This document shows positions 1 through 6,647 of a stretch of 6,647 nucleotides of DNA, one piece after another. The stretch's first letter is position 1. Each line of letters starts with the position of its first letter. Below the pieces are notes generated by a model. The model worked only from the letters and a program-made list of their open reading frames with translations. It searched no databases and had not been told where the DNA came from. Source of the stretch: Lentisphaeria bacterium (GTDB lineage Bacteria > Verrucomicrobiota > Lentisphaeria > JABSQK01 > UBA12247); NCBI GenBank assembly GCA_003477185.1, contig DMTJ01000026.1, forward strand, positions 1-6,647. Reading direction: 5' to 3'. The position numbers and the translations under genes were made by a program.

Positions 1-984
1 TCACGGGTGAAGGTTCTCTCCGGCCTGGATATCTCGGAATCTCGTAAGCCGCAGGATGGTCGTATCGAACTGCGCATCTCTGGAAAGCGCATCGACCTGC
101 GTGTGTCCTCACTACCTACGCAGTACGGTGAAAGCGTCGTGCTTCGTATTCTCGACAAAGGTGCAATCTCGCTCGACCTTGATGTCCTTGGCTTGCCGGA
201 CGACATCAAGGCAACGCTTCGTGAGCTCATCCGCAAGCCCAATGGTATCGTGTTGGTGACCGGGCCGACGGGATCAGGCAAGACGACTACCTTGTATTCC
301 TGTCTGCGCGAGATCAACACCATCGAGGATAAAGTGCTTACTGCCGAGGATCCGGTCGAGTATGCGATCGAAGGACTGATGCAGGTTCCTGTAAACGAAG
401 CCATTGGGATGACTTTTGCGAAAGCGCTCAAGGCCTTTCTCCGCCAAGATCCCGATCGTATCATGGTGGGAGAAATCCGAGACCTCGAGACCGCGGGCAT
501 CTCTATTGAGGCGGCGCTTACCGGGCATCTCGTGCTGAGCACGCTTCACACCAATGATGCGCCCAGTAGCGTGACCCGTCTCACCGATATGGGAATCGAG
601 CCCTTTCTGATCACTTCGACAATGGAGTGCGTGCTGGGGCAGCGGCTTGTGCGCCGCGTCTGCACCTCCTGCAAGGTGGGCTACGACCCCACCGACGACG
701 AATTGAAAATGCTCGAGATGACGCGAGAGGAGATCGGGGACAACAAGTTTTACTATGGCAAAGGTTGCGTTGCTTGTAACGACATTGGCTACCGAGGTCG
801 AAAGGGCCTTTACGAGCTTTTCGTTCTTTCCACCAGCCTCCGAGAACTGATTCTTGAGCGCCGCCCCGCGAACGACCTCAGCAACAAGGCTCGTGAGGAA
901 GGGATGCGTTCTATGCGTGAGGCGGGGGTCATGAGCATCCTATCCGGCGAAACATCCGTCGAGGAAGTCCTGAAGTACACATAA
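1..984 (+). CDS. pilB: GspE/PilB-type ATPase of type IV pilus assembly or type II secretion, 5'-truncated by the window edge
   Basis: Cytoplasmic hexameric ATPase that powers pilus extension (PilB) or type II secretion (GspE). The open frame runs through base 1 ([10 protein letters not shown]), inside the family's conserved R-x-K-x-x-x-G-L-D-I / PQDGRI segment, so the GTG at 7 is internal and the N-terminal part lies upstream. Counting from that GTG, I see Walker A GPTGSGK at residues 86-92 (bases 262-282), Asp box TAEDPVEY at 112-119, Walker [16 protein letters not shown] at 145-159, and His box [11 protein letters not shown] at 174-184. A four-cysteine zinc motif (CTSC at 219-222, CVAC at 254-257) is typical of GspE/PilB and absent from PilT. 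The C-terminus looks complete. The pilT-like gene 13 bases downstream favours a pilus role, but GspE cannot be excluded without neighbouring genes. Family assignment is near certain; the PilB-versus-GspE choice is inference. Confidence 0.93.
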   Translation, partial: SRVKVLSGLDISESRKPQDGRIELRISGKRIDLRVSSLPTQYGESVVLRILDKGAISLDLDVLGLPDDIKATLRELIRKPNGIVLVTGPTGSGKTTTLYSCLREINTIEDKVLTAEDPVEYAIEGLMQVPVNEAIGMTFAKALKAFLRQDPDRIMVGEIRDLETAGISIEAALTGHLVLSTLHTNDAPSSVTRLTDMGIEPFLITSTMECVLGQRLVRRVCTSCKVGYDPTDDELKMLEMTREEIGDNKFYYGKGCVACNDIGYRGRKGLYELFVLSTSLRELILERRPANDLSNKAREEGMRSMREAGVMSILSGETSVEEVLKYT

Positions 985-986
985 CT

Positions 987-990
987 GGAG
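987..990 (+). promoter_or_regulatory. Ribosome binding site of the pilT-like gene
   Basis: GGAG lies between the stop of the PilB-like gene (TAA at 982-984) and the ATG at 998, with 7 bases of spacing. It supports that ATG as the start and leaves no room for a separate promoter in the 13-base gap, so the two ATPase genes are probably co-transcribed. Confidence 0.75.
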
Positions 991-997
991 AGCACCC

Positions 998-2071
998 ATG
1001 GCACTTAACCTGGACATGAACGACCTGCTGCAACTCGTGATCGACGAAGGCGCCAGCGACTTACACATCTCCGTAGGTGCCCCGCCCACTCTTCGCATGG
1101 GCGGGCGCATGGAGCAGCTTGATACCGGCCCGCTCAAGGCGGATGATACCGAGGTCCTTATGCAGGCTATCACCTCCGAAGGCAATCAGCAGAAGGTGCG
1201 GCGCGATGGCGGCTGTGACTTTGGCTTCGCCTTCGGCGACCAAGGTCGTTTTCGCGTCAGTGTGCTCAAGCAAAAGGGCAGCATCGGAATGGTCCTGCGT
1301 AGTATTCCGAATGACCTGCTTACGCTCGAAAAAATTGGTCTGCCTACCTCCGTCAAGGACCTGCTGTTTCGACCGCGCGGTCTGATTCTGGTAACCGGTC
1401 CGACCGGTTCCGGAAAATCCACCACCTTGGCCTCCATGGTCAACGTCATCAATATCGAGCGTGAATGCCACGTCATCACCATCGAGGACCCAATCGAGTT
1501 TTACCATCCACACAAGCGCTGCATCATGACCCAGCGAGAAGTCGGCGTTGACGTCCCGTCATTTGGCGAGGCCCTCAAACGCGCTCTGCGTCAGGATCCT
1601 GACGTCATACTCGTGGGCGAAATGCGAGACCTGGAGACCATCGAGGCTGCCGTGACCGCCGCCGAAACCGGTCACTTGGTTTTTGGCACGCTGCATACCA
1701 CTGGCGCCGCTCCCACGATCGACCGTATTGTGGATGCATTTCCGACCGACCAGCAAGAGCAGATCCGCACGCAGCTGTCCGTATCGCTTGTTGCTGTGGT
1801 CTCGCAGGTCTTGATGCCTCGCAAAGACAAGCCTGGTCGTATCGCCGGGTTCGAAATCATGGTCAGCACACCGTCGATCAAGGCCTTGATTCGCGATGCC
1901 AAGACCTACCGGATCACCTCTGACATCCAGACTGGTGCGAAGTACGGGATGAACACCCTGGACTCTCATCTCACCGCTCTTTACGAGCAAGGCGTCATTT
2001 CGTACGGTGAGATGATCACCAAGGCTCAAGATGCCCAGGGGATCATCGAGAAACTCAAAGCTGGGAAGTGA
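998..2071 (+). CDS. pilT: Type IV pilus retraction ATPase PilT
   Basis: Hexameric cytoplasmic ATPase that depolymerises the pilus for retraction and twitching motility. The protein has 357 residues, close to the usual 340-380, and appears complete. The ATG at 998 has a GGAG 7 bases upstream. The N-terminal PAS-like domain includes the [12 protein letters not shown] signature (residues 19-30). The ATPase core has Walker A GPTGSGK (134-140, bases 1397-1417), Asp box ITIEDPIEF (160-168), Walker [19 protein letters not shown] (197-214), and His box [14 protein letters not shown] (222-235). SIKALIRD at 293-300 matches the AIRNLIRE motif of PilT needed for retraction. There is no four-cysteine zinc motif, which separates it from PilB/GspE. 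PilU is the main alternative; the length and the AIRNLIRE-like motif favour PilT. It follows the extension-type ATPase in the same direction, so both motors are probably made from one transcript. Confidence 0.95.
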   Translation: MALNLDMNDLLQLVIDEGASDLHISVGAPPTLRMGGRMEQLDTGPLKADDTEVLMQAITSEGNQQKVRRDGGCDFGFAFGDQGRFRVSVLKQKGSIGMVLRSIPNDLLTLEKIGLPTSVKDLLFRPRGLILVTGPTGSGKSTTLASMVNVINIERECHVITIEDPIEFYHPHKRCIMTQREVGVDVPSFGEALKRALRQDPDVILVGEMRDLETIEAAVTAAETGHLVFGTLHTTGAAPTIDRIVDAFPTDQQEQIRTQLSVSLVAVVSQVLMPRKDKPGRIAGFEIMVSTPSIKALIRDAKTYRITSDIQTGAKYGMNTLDSHLTALYEQGVISYGEMITKAQDAQGIIEKLKAGK

Positions 2072-2102
2072 TCTTGCAGATCGCGTGTGTGCGTGCCGCG
2101 AC

Positions 2103-2124
2103 GCTGGCCTCAAGACAGGCCAGC
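2103..2124. terminator. Candidate stem-loop terminator between convergent genes
   Basis: GCTGGCCT (2103-2110) and AGGCCAGC (2117-2124) form a perfect 8-bp GC-rich stem around a 6-base loop (CAAGAC). It lies in the 78-base gap between the stop of pilT (2069-2071) and the stop of pyrD (2150-2152), where a shared bidirectional terminator would be expected. No T-tract follows on either strand, so it is not a classical intrinsic terminator. It may act with Rho, block 3' exonucleases, or be incidental. The rest of the gap shows nothing recognisable. Confidence 0.5.
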
Positions 2125-2149
2125 TCCGTGTATCGGCTGAGCACTTGGG

Positions 2150-3241
2150 CTACCGCTGGGTCATGTCCCGGTAAAGGGTGGCGGGGCCACACAGGATTAG
2201 GCGCTCGAAGAAGCCGGTGTACCACTCGCGCAATTCAGCAATCTTACGACTCCGGTCCACATCCTCAGGGCTTTCAATGCCGCCGACATGGACCAGTGAG
2301 AAGTCTGCGCCTTTTGGGATGTGCTGTTTAGCTTGCTCGATCTGCTGGGCTGCGAACCCCGCAATGGGCCGGCCGCTGAGCCCGCCAGCATGCGTGTTCG
2401 TGTAATAGCGAAATAGCCGGGCATCGCCTTTCGCGATCTTCGCAGCATAGGCCTCGTAGGCGTTCTGGGTGTTTGTCGCGACCAACCCTCGGACACCTGC
2501 TTCGAGCAATCCGGGAATCAAGGTCTCAGGCTGGTGAATCTCGGCCAGCTTCACGAGCAGTGGGGTGCTGCCCGCTTCGTCGCGTGCTTCGACGAGCAAG
2601 CGCAACCGGCCGATTACATCCCCCTGCTCATGCTGGACATTGGGACAGCTTTCGTTAATCTCGATGAAGTCGACCACGCCGGTGGCCTTGCGGACGCATT
2701 CGACTATGCCGCGCAATTTGGCCTCGCCCTCCTTCGCGGGATGGCCCATGATGCTTAGCCCGATCGGAAACTGCTCGGGTTGAACCTCGTCCTGAAAGCG
2801 CTTGATCGTGTCGAGGGCGACATCGATGCCCTTGCTCGGCAGACCGAGTGAGTTAAGAGCGCCGCCGGACTGGGGCAGGGGCGTCCAAGGATTGCAGCGC
2901 ATCCCCAGCGGAGACCAGAGGTTTCCCGTGTGAGGAGCGTCCAGCACGGTTCCGACGACGGCAAAGCCCGCGCCTAAGGCGTGGTGAAAATTGAGCAGGG
3001 AGCCATCCTTATCGACGCCAGCAGCGTTGCCCAAGTCATTACGGAACGGAATGCCCATCACGGTGACTGGGTGCTGGGCCTTGGCAACCGTCCCCAAGTT
3101 TGCATCGCTCAACATCGACAGGAAGCGGCTTCGCGAGGCGGAATAGAGCGCAGCGGTCCAGTTCGCTGGCAAGGTTTGGGCCCAGAGCGGGCGAAGCGCA
3201 TGATCCAGGCGCGCGAACCGCAGCCAGAGTGGCGTGCTCAC
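2150..3241 (-). CDS. pyrD: Dihydroorotate dehydrogenase-like flavoprotein (PyrD, class-2-like layout)
   Basis: Predicted FMN-dependent oxidation of dihydroorotate to orotate, the fourth step of pyrimidine synthesis. From the GTG at 3241 it has 363 residues. An N-terminal helical stretch (roughly 5-45) precedes the barrel, as in membrane-associated quinone-linked class 2 enzymes. Visible motifs are LGNAAGVDKDG at 70-80 (FMN-binding loop and conserved Lys), NSLGLPSKG at 130-138, INESCPNV at 195-202, VKLAE at 230-234, VATNT at 254-258, GGLSGRPI at 286-293, VGGIESPED at 319-327 and YTG at 341-343. The catalytic-base position is Cys199, a class 1 feature; class 2 enzymes usually have Ser. The GTG lies 4 bases past the ppk stop, behind a weak GAAG (3249-3252). 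An in-frame ATG at 3334 would add 31 residues overlapping ppk by 89 bases; that extension does not look like a DHOD N-terminus, so I prefer GTG. The family is clear; exact class and electron acceptor are uncertain. Confidence 0.85.
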   Translation of the reverse strand: MSTPLWLRFARLDHALRPLWAQTLPANWTAALYSASRSRFLSMLSDANLGTVAKAQHPVTVMGIPFRNDLGNAAGVDKDGSLLNFHHALGAGFAVVGTVLDAPHTGNLWSPLGMRCNPWTPLPQSGGALNSLGLPSKGIDVALDTIKRFQDEVQPEQFPIGLSIMGHPAKEGEAKLRGIVECVRKATGVVDFIEINESCPNVQHEQGDVIGRLRLLVEARDEAGSTPLLVKLAEIHQPETLIPGLLEAGVRGLVATNTQNAYEAYAAKIAKGDARLFRYYTNTHAGGLSGRPIAGFAAQQIEQAKQHIPKGADFSLVHVGGIESPEDVDRSRKIAELREWYTGFFERLILCGPATLYRDMTQR

Positions 3242-3245
3242 GCGG

Positions 3246-5342
3246 TTACTTCGTGCCCGGAGGACGGCGTCGAACCTGGAGCCTGCGACGTCGCTCTTGA
3301 TCGCGGCGCTCGGTGATCTCGAGCGAGCGATCATGTAACGTCCGCTGCGCCTCTACGGGCGGATCAGAAGTCTCAATTCGCTCACTGCGTCCAGTTGGCA
3401 ACAAACGGTGCGCCTTCTGGTTGTCCCGGAAGTACAGCCTCAGCATCTCCAGAACGCGCTCTTTGAGGGCGTGCTCGAGCAACGGGAACATAAGCTCCAC
3501 GCGCTTCTCGAGGTTTCGCGGCATCCAGTCTGCGCTGGACAGGTACACCTCGTCATCGCCACCGTTCTGGAAGTAGAAAATGCGCGTGTGTTCAAGATAG
3601 CGGTCGATGATGCTGACCACCTCAATGCCGGCGCTGACGCCTGGAATACCGGGCAGCAACGCACAGATGCCGCGTACGTTCAGCTTGATCACCACGCCCT
3701 TCTGCGATGCGTCGTAAAGCGCCCGGATCACGTCCGGATCGGCAAGTGAGTTGATCTTGGCGATGATCAGCCCCGGCGCATGCTCGCTGCTGCGCTCGGC
3801 TTCACGTCGGATTAGAACCAGCAGCCGCCGTTTCAAGCCGGTTGGGGCCATCACGAGGTGCTGCAGATTCGGGATTTCTGCGTAGCCGAGGACTGCATTA
3901 AAGAAGCGGGCCGCATCAAATCCCAGTTCACGATTCACCGTGAGCAGGCCCATGTCCACATACAGCTTGGCAGTCTTTTCGTTGTAGTTCCCCGTGCCCA
4001 GATGCAGATACTGGCGGATGCCTTCGGGCTCGCGGCGCACAATCATGGTGATCTTAGAGTGTACTTTTAGCTGGGCAATGCCGTGAATCACGATCGCCCC
4101 GGCCCGCTCAAGCTGATCAGCCCGCAGGATGTTTCGCTCTTCATCGAAGCGCGCCTTCAGCTCGACGAGCACCACCACCTGCTTGCCATTCTCTGCAGCC
4201 CGGATCAGGGCGTCGATCACCGCGGAATCTCCGCTGGTGCGATAGAGTGTCATCTTGATGGCGATCACGCCTGGGTCGACCGCAGCTTGGCGTAGCAGAT
4301 CCACCACCGGGTCGAATGATTCATATGGATGGTGAAGCAGGACGTCGCGTTTGCTGATGGACTCCCAGATCGTCTCCTCTTCATTTAGGTCTTCGGGAGG
4401 CTGAGAACCCCACTTCTCGTAGCTTAGCTTGCCGAAGCCCGATGTGAACGTCAGGTCCATAAACGGGGTCAGATTGATCGGGCCGTCAATATCGTAAATG
4501 TCTCGCTCTTCCAGTTGCAGTGCTTGGCATAGGCGGTCACGCAGGCGCGCTGCTCCGGCCGCAATTTCCAACCGCACGGGTTGCCCCTGTTGACGCTCGG
4601 TCAGAATCTGTGACATGGCCCCGACAAAGTCCTGATCCGAGTCCTCGTCCACGCCCATGTCGGCATCGCGTGTGAAGCGAAACACGGTCGATTCCTGAAT
4701 GTCCATGCCTGGAAACAACAGCGAGACGTGCTGGGTAATGATGTCTTCGAGCAGGATGATGCTCCGGGACGTTCGCGTCGCGCCGACCGTCCGAAATCTC
4801 CCGAGTCCGGATGGGACTGGAATAATCGCCAGGCGCTCTTTGCTGTCGTTTCCGTGCATGAGTACTGCGATGTGCAGAGACATATTTCTGAATGGCGGCC
4901 ACGCCACGTCATCGCTCACCGCAATGGTCGTCAGCGCGGGAAAAATCTCTGAGTCAAAGAAACTACGGGCCTCGCGGGTAATGGTCTCCGACCACTCGGC
5001 CGGTGCTGGCAAGGACATCCCGCCCGCGGCCATCTTCGGGAGCACGGCATTGCGAAGTTCGCAATACTGAGTAGCCACCAGCTCATGTGTGCGTACGGAT
5101 ACAGCGTCGAGAATCTCAGAAGGACACATCCCAGATGGGCACTTGGCCACGTCTCCGGCCGTGAGGTCCGACTTGATTGTGGAGACGCGCACCATGAAGA
5201 ACTCGTCATAGTTTGAACTGACGATTGCCAGAAACTTGAGCCGTTCGAGGACTGGAAGCTGCTCTTGGCATGCTTCATTCAGCACGCGCGCATTGAACTC
5301 GATCCAGCTGAGTTCGCGATTAAAGAAGGGCAGTGATGCCAT
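3246..5342 (-). CDS. ppk: Polyphosphate kinase 1
   Basis: Reversible transfer of the ATP gamma-phosphate to inorganic polyphosphate. The protein has 698 residues (E. coli PPK has 688) and all family regions are present. The N domain begins FFNRELSWIEFNARVLNEA (residues 6-24) and continues with SNYDEFFMVRV (43-53). The head domain is around 120-310 and includes FRFTRDAD at 221-228. The catalytic phospholipase-D-like domains follow: LLHHPYESFDP (335-345), KMTLYRTSGDS (363-373), VELKARFDEERN (393-404), KVHSK with His428 (equivalent to E. coli autophosphorylated His435), LGTGNYNEKTAKLY (448-461), YLEHTR with His585 (equivalent to E. coli His592), and YLSSADWMPRN (600-610). Arg368 and Arg398 sit at the metal-site arginines. 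The C-terminus extends into an Arg-rich tail (about 676-693). The start is supported by GGAGG. It lies 50 bases after a Ppx/GppA gene, a common partnership, and 4 bases before pyrD. Confidence 0.97.
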   Translation of the reverse strand: MASLPFFNRELSWIEFNARVLNEACQEQLPVLERLKFLAIVSSNYDEFFMVRVSTIKSDLTAGDVAKCPSGMCPSEILDAVSVRTHELVATQYCELRNAVLPKMAAGGMSLPAPAEWSETITREARSFFDSEIFPALTTIAVSDDVAWPPFRNMSLHIAVLMHGNDSKERLAIIPVPSGLGRFRTVGATRTSRSIILLEDIITQHVSLLFPGMDIQESTVFRFTRDADMGVDEDSDQDFVGAMSQILTERQQGQPVRLEIAAGAARLRDRLCQALQLEERDIYDIDGPINLTPFMDLTFTSGFGKLSYEKWGSQPPEDLNEEETIWESISKRDVLLHHPYESFDPVVDLLRQAAVDPGVIAIKMTLYRTSGDSAVIDALIRAAENGKQVVVLVELKARFDEERNILRADQLERAGAIVIHGIAQLKVHSKITMIVRREPEGIRQYLHLGTGNYNEKTAKLYVDMGLLTVNRELGFDAARFFNAVLGYAEIPNLQHLVMAPTGLKRRLLVLIRREAERSSEHAPGLIIAKINSLADPDVIRALYDASQKGVVIKLNVRGICALLPGIPGVSAGIEVVSIIDRYLEHTRIFYFQNGGDDEVYLSSADWMPRNLEKRVELMFPLLEHALKERVLEMLRLYFRDNQKAHRLLPTGRSERIETSDPPVEAQRTLHDRSLEITERRDQERRRRLQVRRRPPGTK

Positions 5343-5346
5343 GAGG

Positions 5347-5351
5347 CCTCC
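5347..5351 (-). promoter_or_regulatory. Strong ribosome binding site of ppk
   Basis: Read on the - strand, GGAGG precedes the ATG at 5342 by 4 bases. This is tight but acceptable spacing and confirms the ppk start. The 50-base gap upstream (5343-5392) holds no promoter I can recognise. It has two copies of AACGGA 18 bases apart (5349-5354 and 5367-5372), the first being part of this site. Confidence 0.75.
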
Positions 5352-5392
5352 GTTCAGCTGCGTCGTTCCGTTGATTTGCCGTGTTCATTTCA

Positions 5393-6647
5393 CTAATCTC
5401 TCAATACCGCTCTGAGCCCGAAGACCTGCTCGAACAGGTCGCTCTTTGACGCCAGACTAAAGCGCTCGATGCCGACATCATCGACGCCGCCGTGCAGCAC
5501 CAACTCGGTATCGGTCTTCTCTATCGCTAGGCCAGACATCCGCCGCGCGTGCCCGCGATCGAGCGCATCAGCTACGCGCAGAATCGCAGCCAGCTTCGAG
5601 ACCACCAGCCGCTGTTCACGGTTCAAGGACATATAGTATGGGTGGCTCTTGCTGGGCAGCGCCTTGCGATGGTAACGCACGACGTTGCCGACGATCTGGC
5701 GGTCGTCACGGTCTAACCCAAAAATCTCGGCGTTCTCCACCAGGTATTGCCCGTGCTTGTGATGCCCGCTCTGATTCACGAACTGGCCGATCTCATGTAG
5801 AATTGCCGACACTTCCATGAGCAGGCGTTCGTGTGGGGAAAGGCGATGCTCGCGCTGCATCGTATCGAAGATCGCCAGGCTTAGCTCGGCCACGTGCGTG
5901 CCGTGACCAACATCGCCATTGTAGCGCTCGCACAGCGCTTTTGCAGCCGCCACCACGTGTGCATCCATGCGTTCGCGTTCACCGCGGCTCTCGCTGCGAA
6001 AGGTGTCCAGAATAATGCCGTCGCGGATGCTCACATACGGCACGATGATCTCCTCGGCCTTGGTCTGATCTAAAAAACCGCGGTAGATCAGCAACGCCGG
6101 TAACAGGGCTTCAGCATCCTCATAACTCAACTCCAGACGACGCACCAGCTGTTCCGTGGACAGCGACTCCATCTTGGTCACGTAGTCGCGAAACGCGTCG
6201 GCCGGAATCACGTGGTGGTGATCGCTAGCCTGATGGCCCACTTCATACGCGGCTACCCGTACATCACTACCAATCGCGACGAAGCGTCGAACCCGGCTCA
6301 GGTCCGACTCCTGGCCAATGGTGTCCATTGCCGCGTGCTGGTTGTCGCGGATAAACTTAGGCAGAAAGGCGCGGGTGCCGAACATCTGGCGCAATTGCTG
6401 TTCCAGCCGCACCGTCCCCAGCGATAGTGTGTGCACGGCGACCATCTTGCCGCGGCGTAGCACCATCACCTCCGTGCTACCCCCGCCGACCTCGACCACC
6501 AACGAGTTGGCGCGCGAAAAGGACGGCCAGCCACGCCGTAGCGCCCAAGAGACCGCCAGGTAGGTCAGATAGATAGCCTCGACCCCCTCCAGCACCGATA
6601 CCTCGAAACCCGTGCGCAACGCGGTCTGGTCCACATACATATCACGA
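5393..6647 (-). CDS. ppx: Ppx/GppA-family phosphatase homologue with C-terminal HD-like domain, 5'-truncated by the window edge
   Basis: The family hydrolyses terminal phosphates of polyphosphate (Ppx) or converts pppGpp to ppGpp (GppA). The frame stays open to the right edge (Arg-Asp precede the Met at 6640), so this Met is internal; roughly the first 100 residues, including the first phosphate loop, are missing. Counting from it, TGFEVSVLEGVE (10-21) matches the TGLEIEVISGEE region, LVVEVGGGSTEV (47-58) is the second phosphate loop, and SLGTVRL (73-79) follows. The helical HD-like C-terminal part has HGTHVAELSLAIFD (246-259), LHEIG (281-285), HHKHGQYLVENAE (293-305), RYHRK (322-326) and RVADALDRGH (355-364), as in long Ppx proteins such as E. 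coli's. Ala22 aligns with E. coli catalytic Glu121 and Glu50 with Asp143, so activity is doubtful. It precedes ppk by 50 bases on the same strand, suggesting a joint role in polyphosphate control. Family is sure; substrate and activity are not. Confidence 0.92.
   Translation of the reverse strand, partial: RDMYVDQTALRTGFEVSVLEGVEAIYLTYLAVSWALRRGWPSFSRANSLVVEVGGGSTEVMVLRRGKMVAVHTLSLGTVRLEQQLRQMFGTRAFLPKFIRDNQHAAMDTIGQESDLSRVRRFVAIGSDVRVAAYEVGHQASDHHHVIPADAFRDYVTKMESLSTEQLVRRLELSYEDAEALLPALLIYRGFLDQTKAEEIIVPYVSIRDGIILDTFRSESRGERERMDAHVVAAAKALCERYNGDVGHGTHVAELSLAIFDTMQREHRLSPHERLLMEVSAILHEIGQFVNQSGHHKHGQYLVENAEIFGLDRDDRQIVGNVVRYHRKALPSKSHPYYMSLNREQRLVVSKLAAILRVADALDRGHARRMSGLAIEKTDTELVLHGGVDDVGIERFSLASKSDLFEQVFGLRAVLRD

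Noticed and set aside
7..9. GTG as the true start of the PilB/GspE-like gene
   Set aside because: The two codons before it continue the conserved family sequence, and the protein would lack its N-terminal domains. The gene is cut by the window edge.
1393..1409. Inverted repeat AACCGGT-CCG-ACCGGTT inside pilT
   Set aside because: It falls on the codons for V-T-G-P-T-G-S of the Walker A loop. The repeated Thr-Gly/Gly-Pro codons explain the symmetry, so I do not treat it as an operator.
1061..1513. Long open frame of 150 codons on the - strand inside pilT
   Set aside because: It lies entirely antisense to a gene with complete PilT motifs; it is a codon-bias shadow with no recognisable domain.
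1559..2113. Open frame of 184 codons on the - strand antisense to the 3' half of pilT
   Set aside because: Its sequence is rich in His, Arg, Asp and Gly, as in reverse-complement shadows, shows no known motif, and overlaps confidently coding sequence.
5349..5372. Two direct copies of AACGGA (on the - strand) 18 bases apart in the ppx-ppk gap
   Set aside because: Six-base repeats are expected by chance, and one copy is part of the ppk ribosome binding site. No promoter-like boxes accompany them.
5792..5806. LHEIG instead of LHDIG in the HD-like domain of the Ppx/GppA homologue, as a sign of a lost metal site
   Set aside because: As I recall it, E. coli Ppx has LHEVG at the same place, so Glu here is ordinary for the family and not evidence of inactivation.

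Overview
The window is 6.6 kb of densely coding, moderately GC-rich bacterial chromosome by eye. It holds five genes in two converging blocks. No mobile element, CRISPR array, tRNA or rRNA was seen, and no gene-free stretch exceeds about 80 bases.

Left block, + strand (1-2071): the 3' part of a GspE/PilB-type secretion/assembly ATPase (its beginning lies off the left edge), then 13 bases later a complete PilT-type retraction ATPase. These are the extension and retraction motors of a type IV pilus and are very probably one transcription unit.

Junction (2072-2149): 78 bases between two converging stop codons, with a perfect 8-bp stem and 6-base loop but no T-tract on either side.

Right block, - strand (6647 down to 2150): a Ppx/GppA-family protein whose N-terminus is off the right edge, then a complete polyphosphate kinase (ppk1), then a dihydroorotate dehydrogenase-like flavoprotein (pyrD). 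Gaps of 50 and 4 bases suggest an operon. The first two genes belong to polyphosphate/(p)ppGpp metabolism. pyrD is a pyrimidine-synthesis gene that appears to be translated directly behind ppk.

Organism: the wording of the two ATPases (for example [16 protein letters not shown] in the PilB-like protein, and [20 protein letters not shown] in the PilT) resembles homologues I recall from the Verrucomicrobia/Planctomycetes group rather than Proteobacteria. This is recall-based inference, not a search result.

Most of the window is ordinary core metabolism and pilus machinery. Two points deserve a second look. The Ppx/GppA homologue carries Ala where E. coli Ppx has catalytic Glu121, and Glu where it has Asp143. 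The PyrD homologue combines a class-2-like layout with a class-1-like cysteine at the catalytic base position. I found no convincing undescribed multi-gene system.
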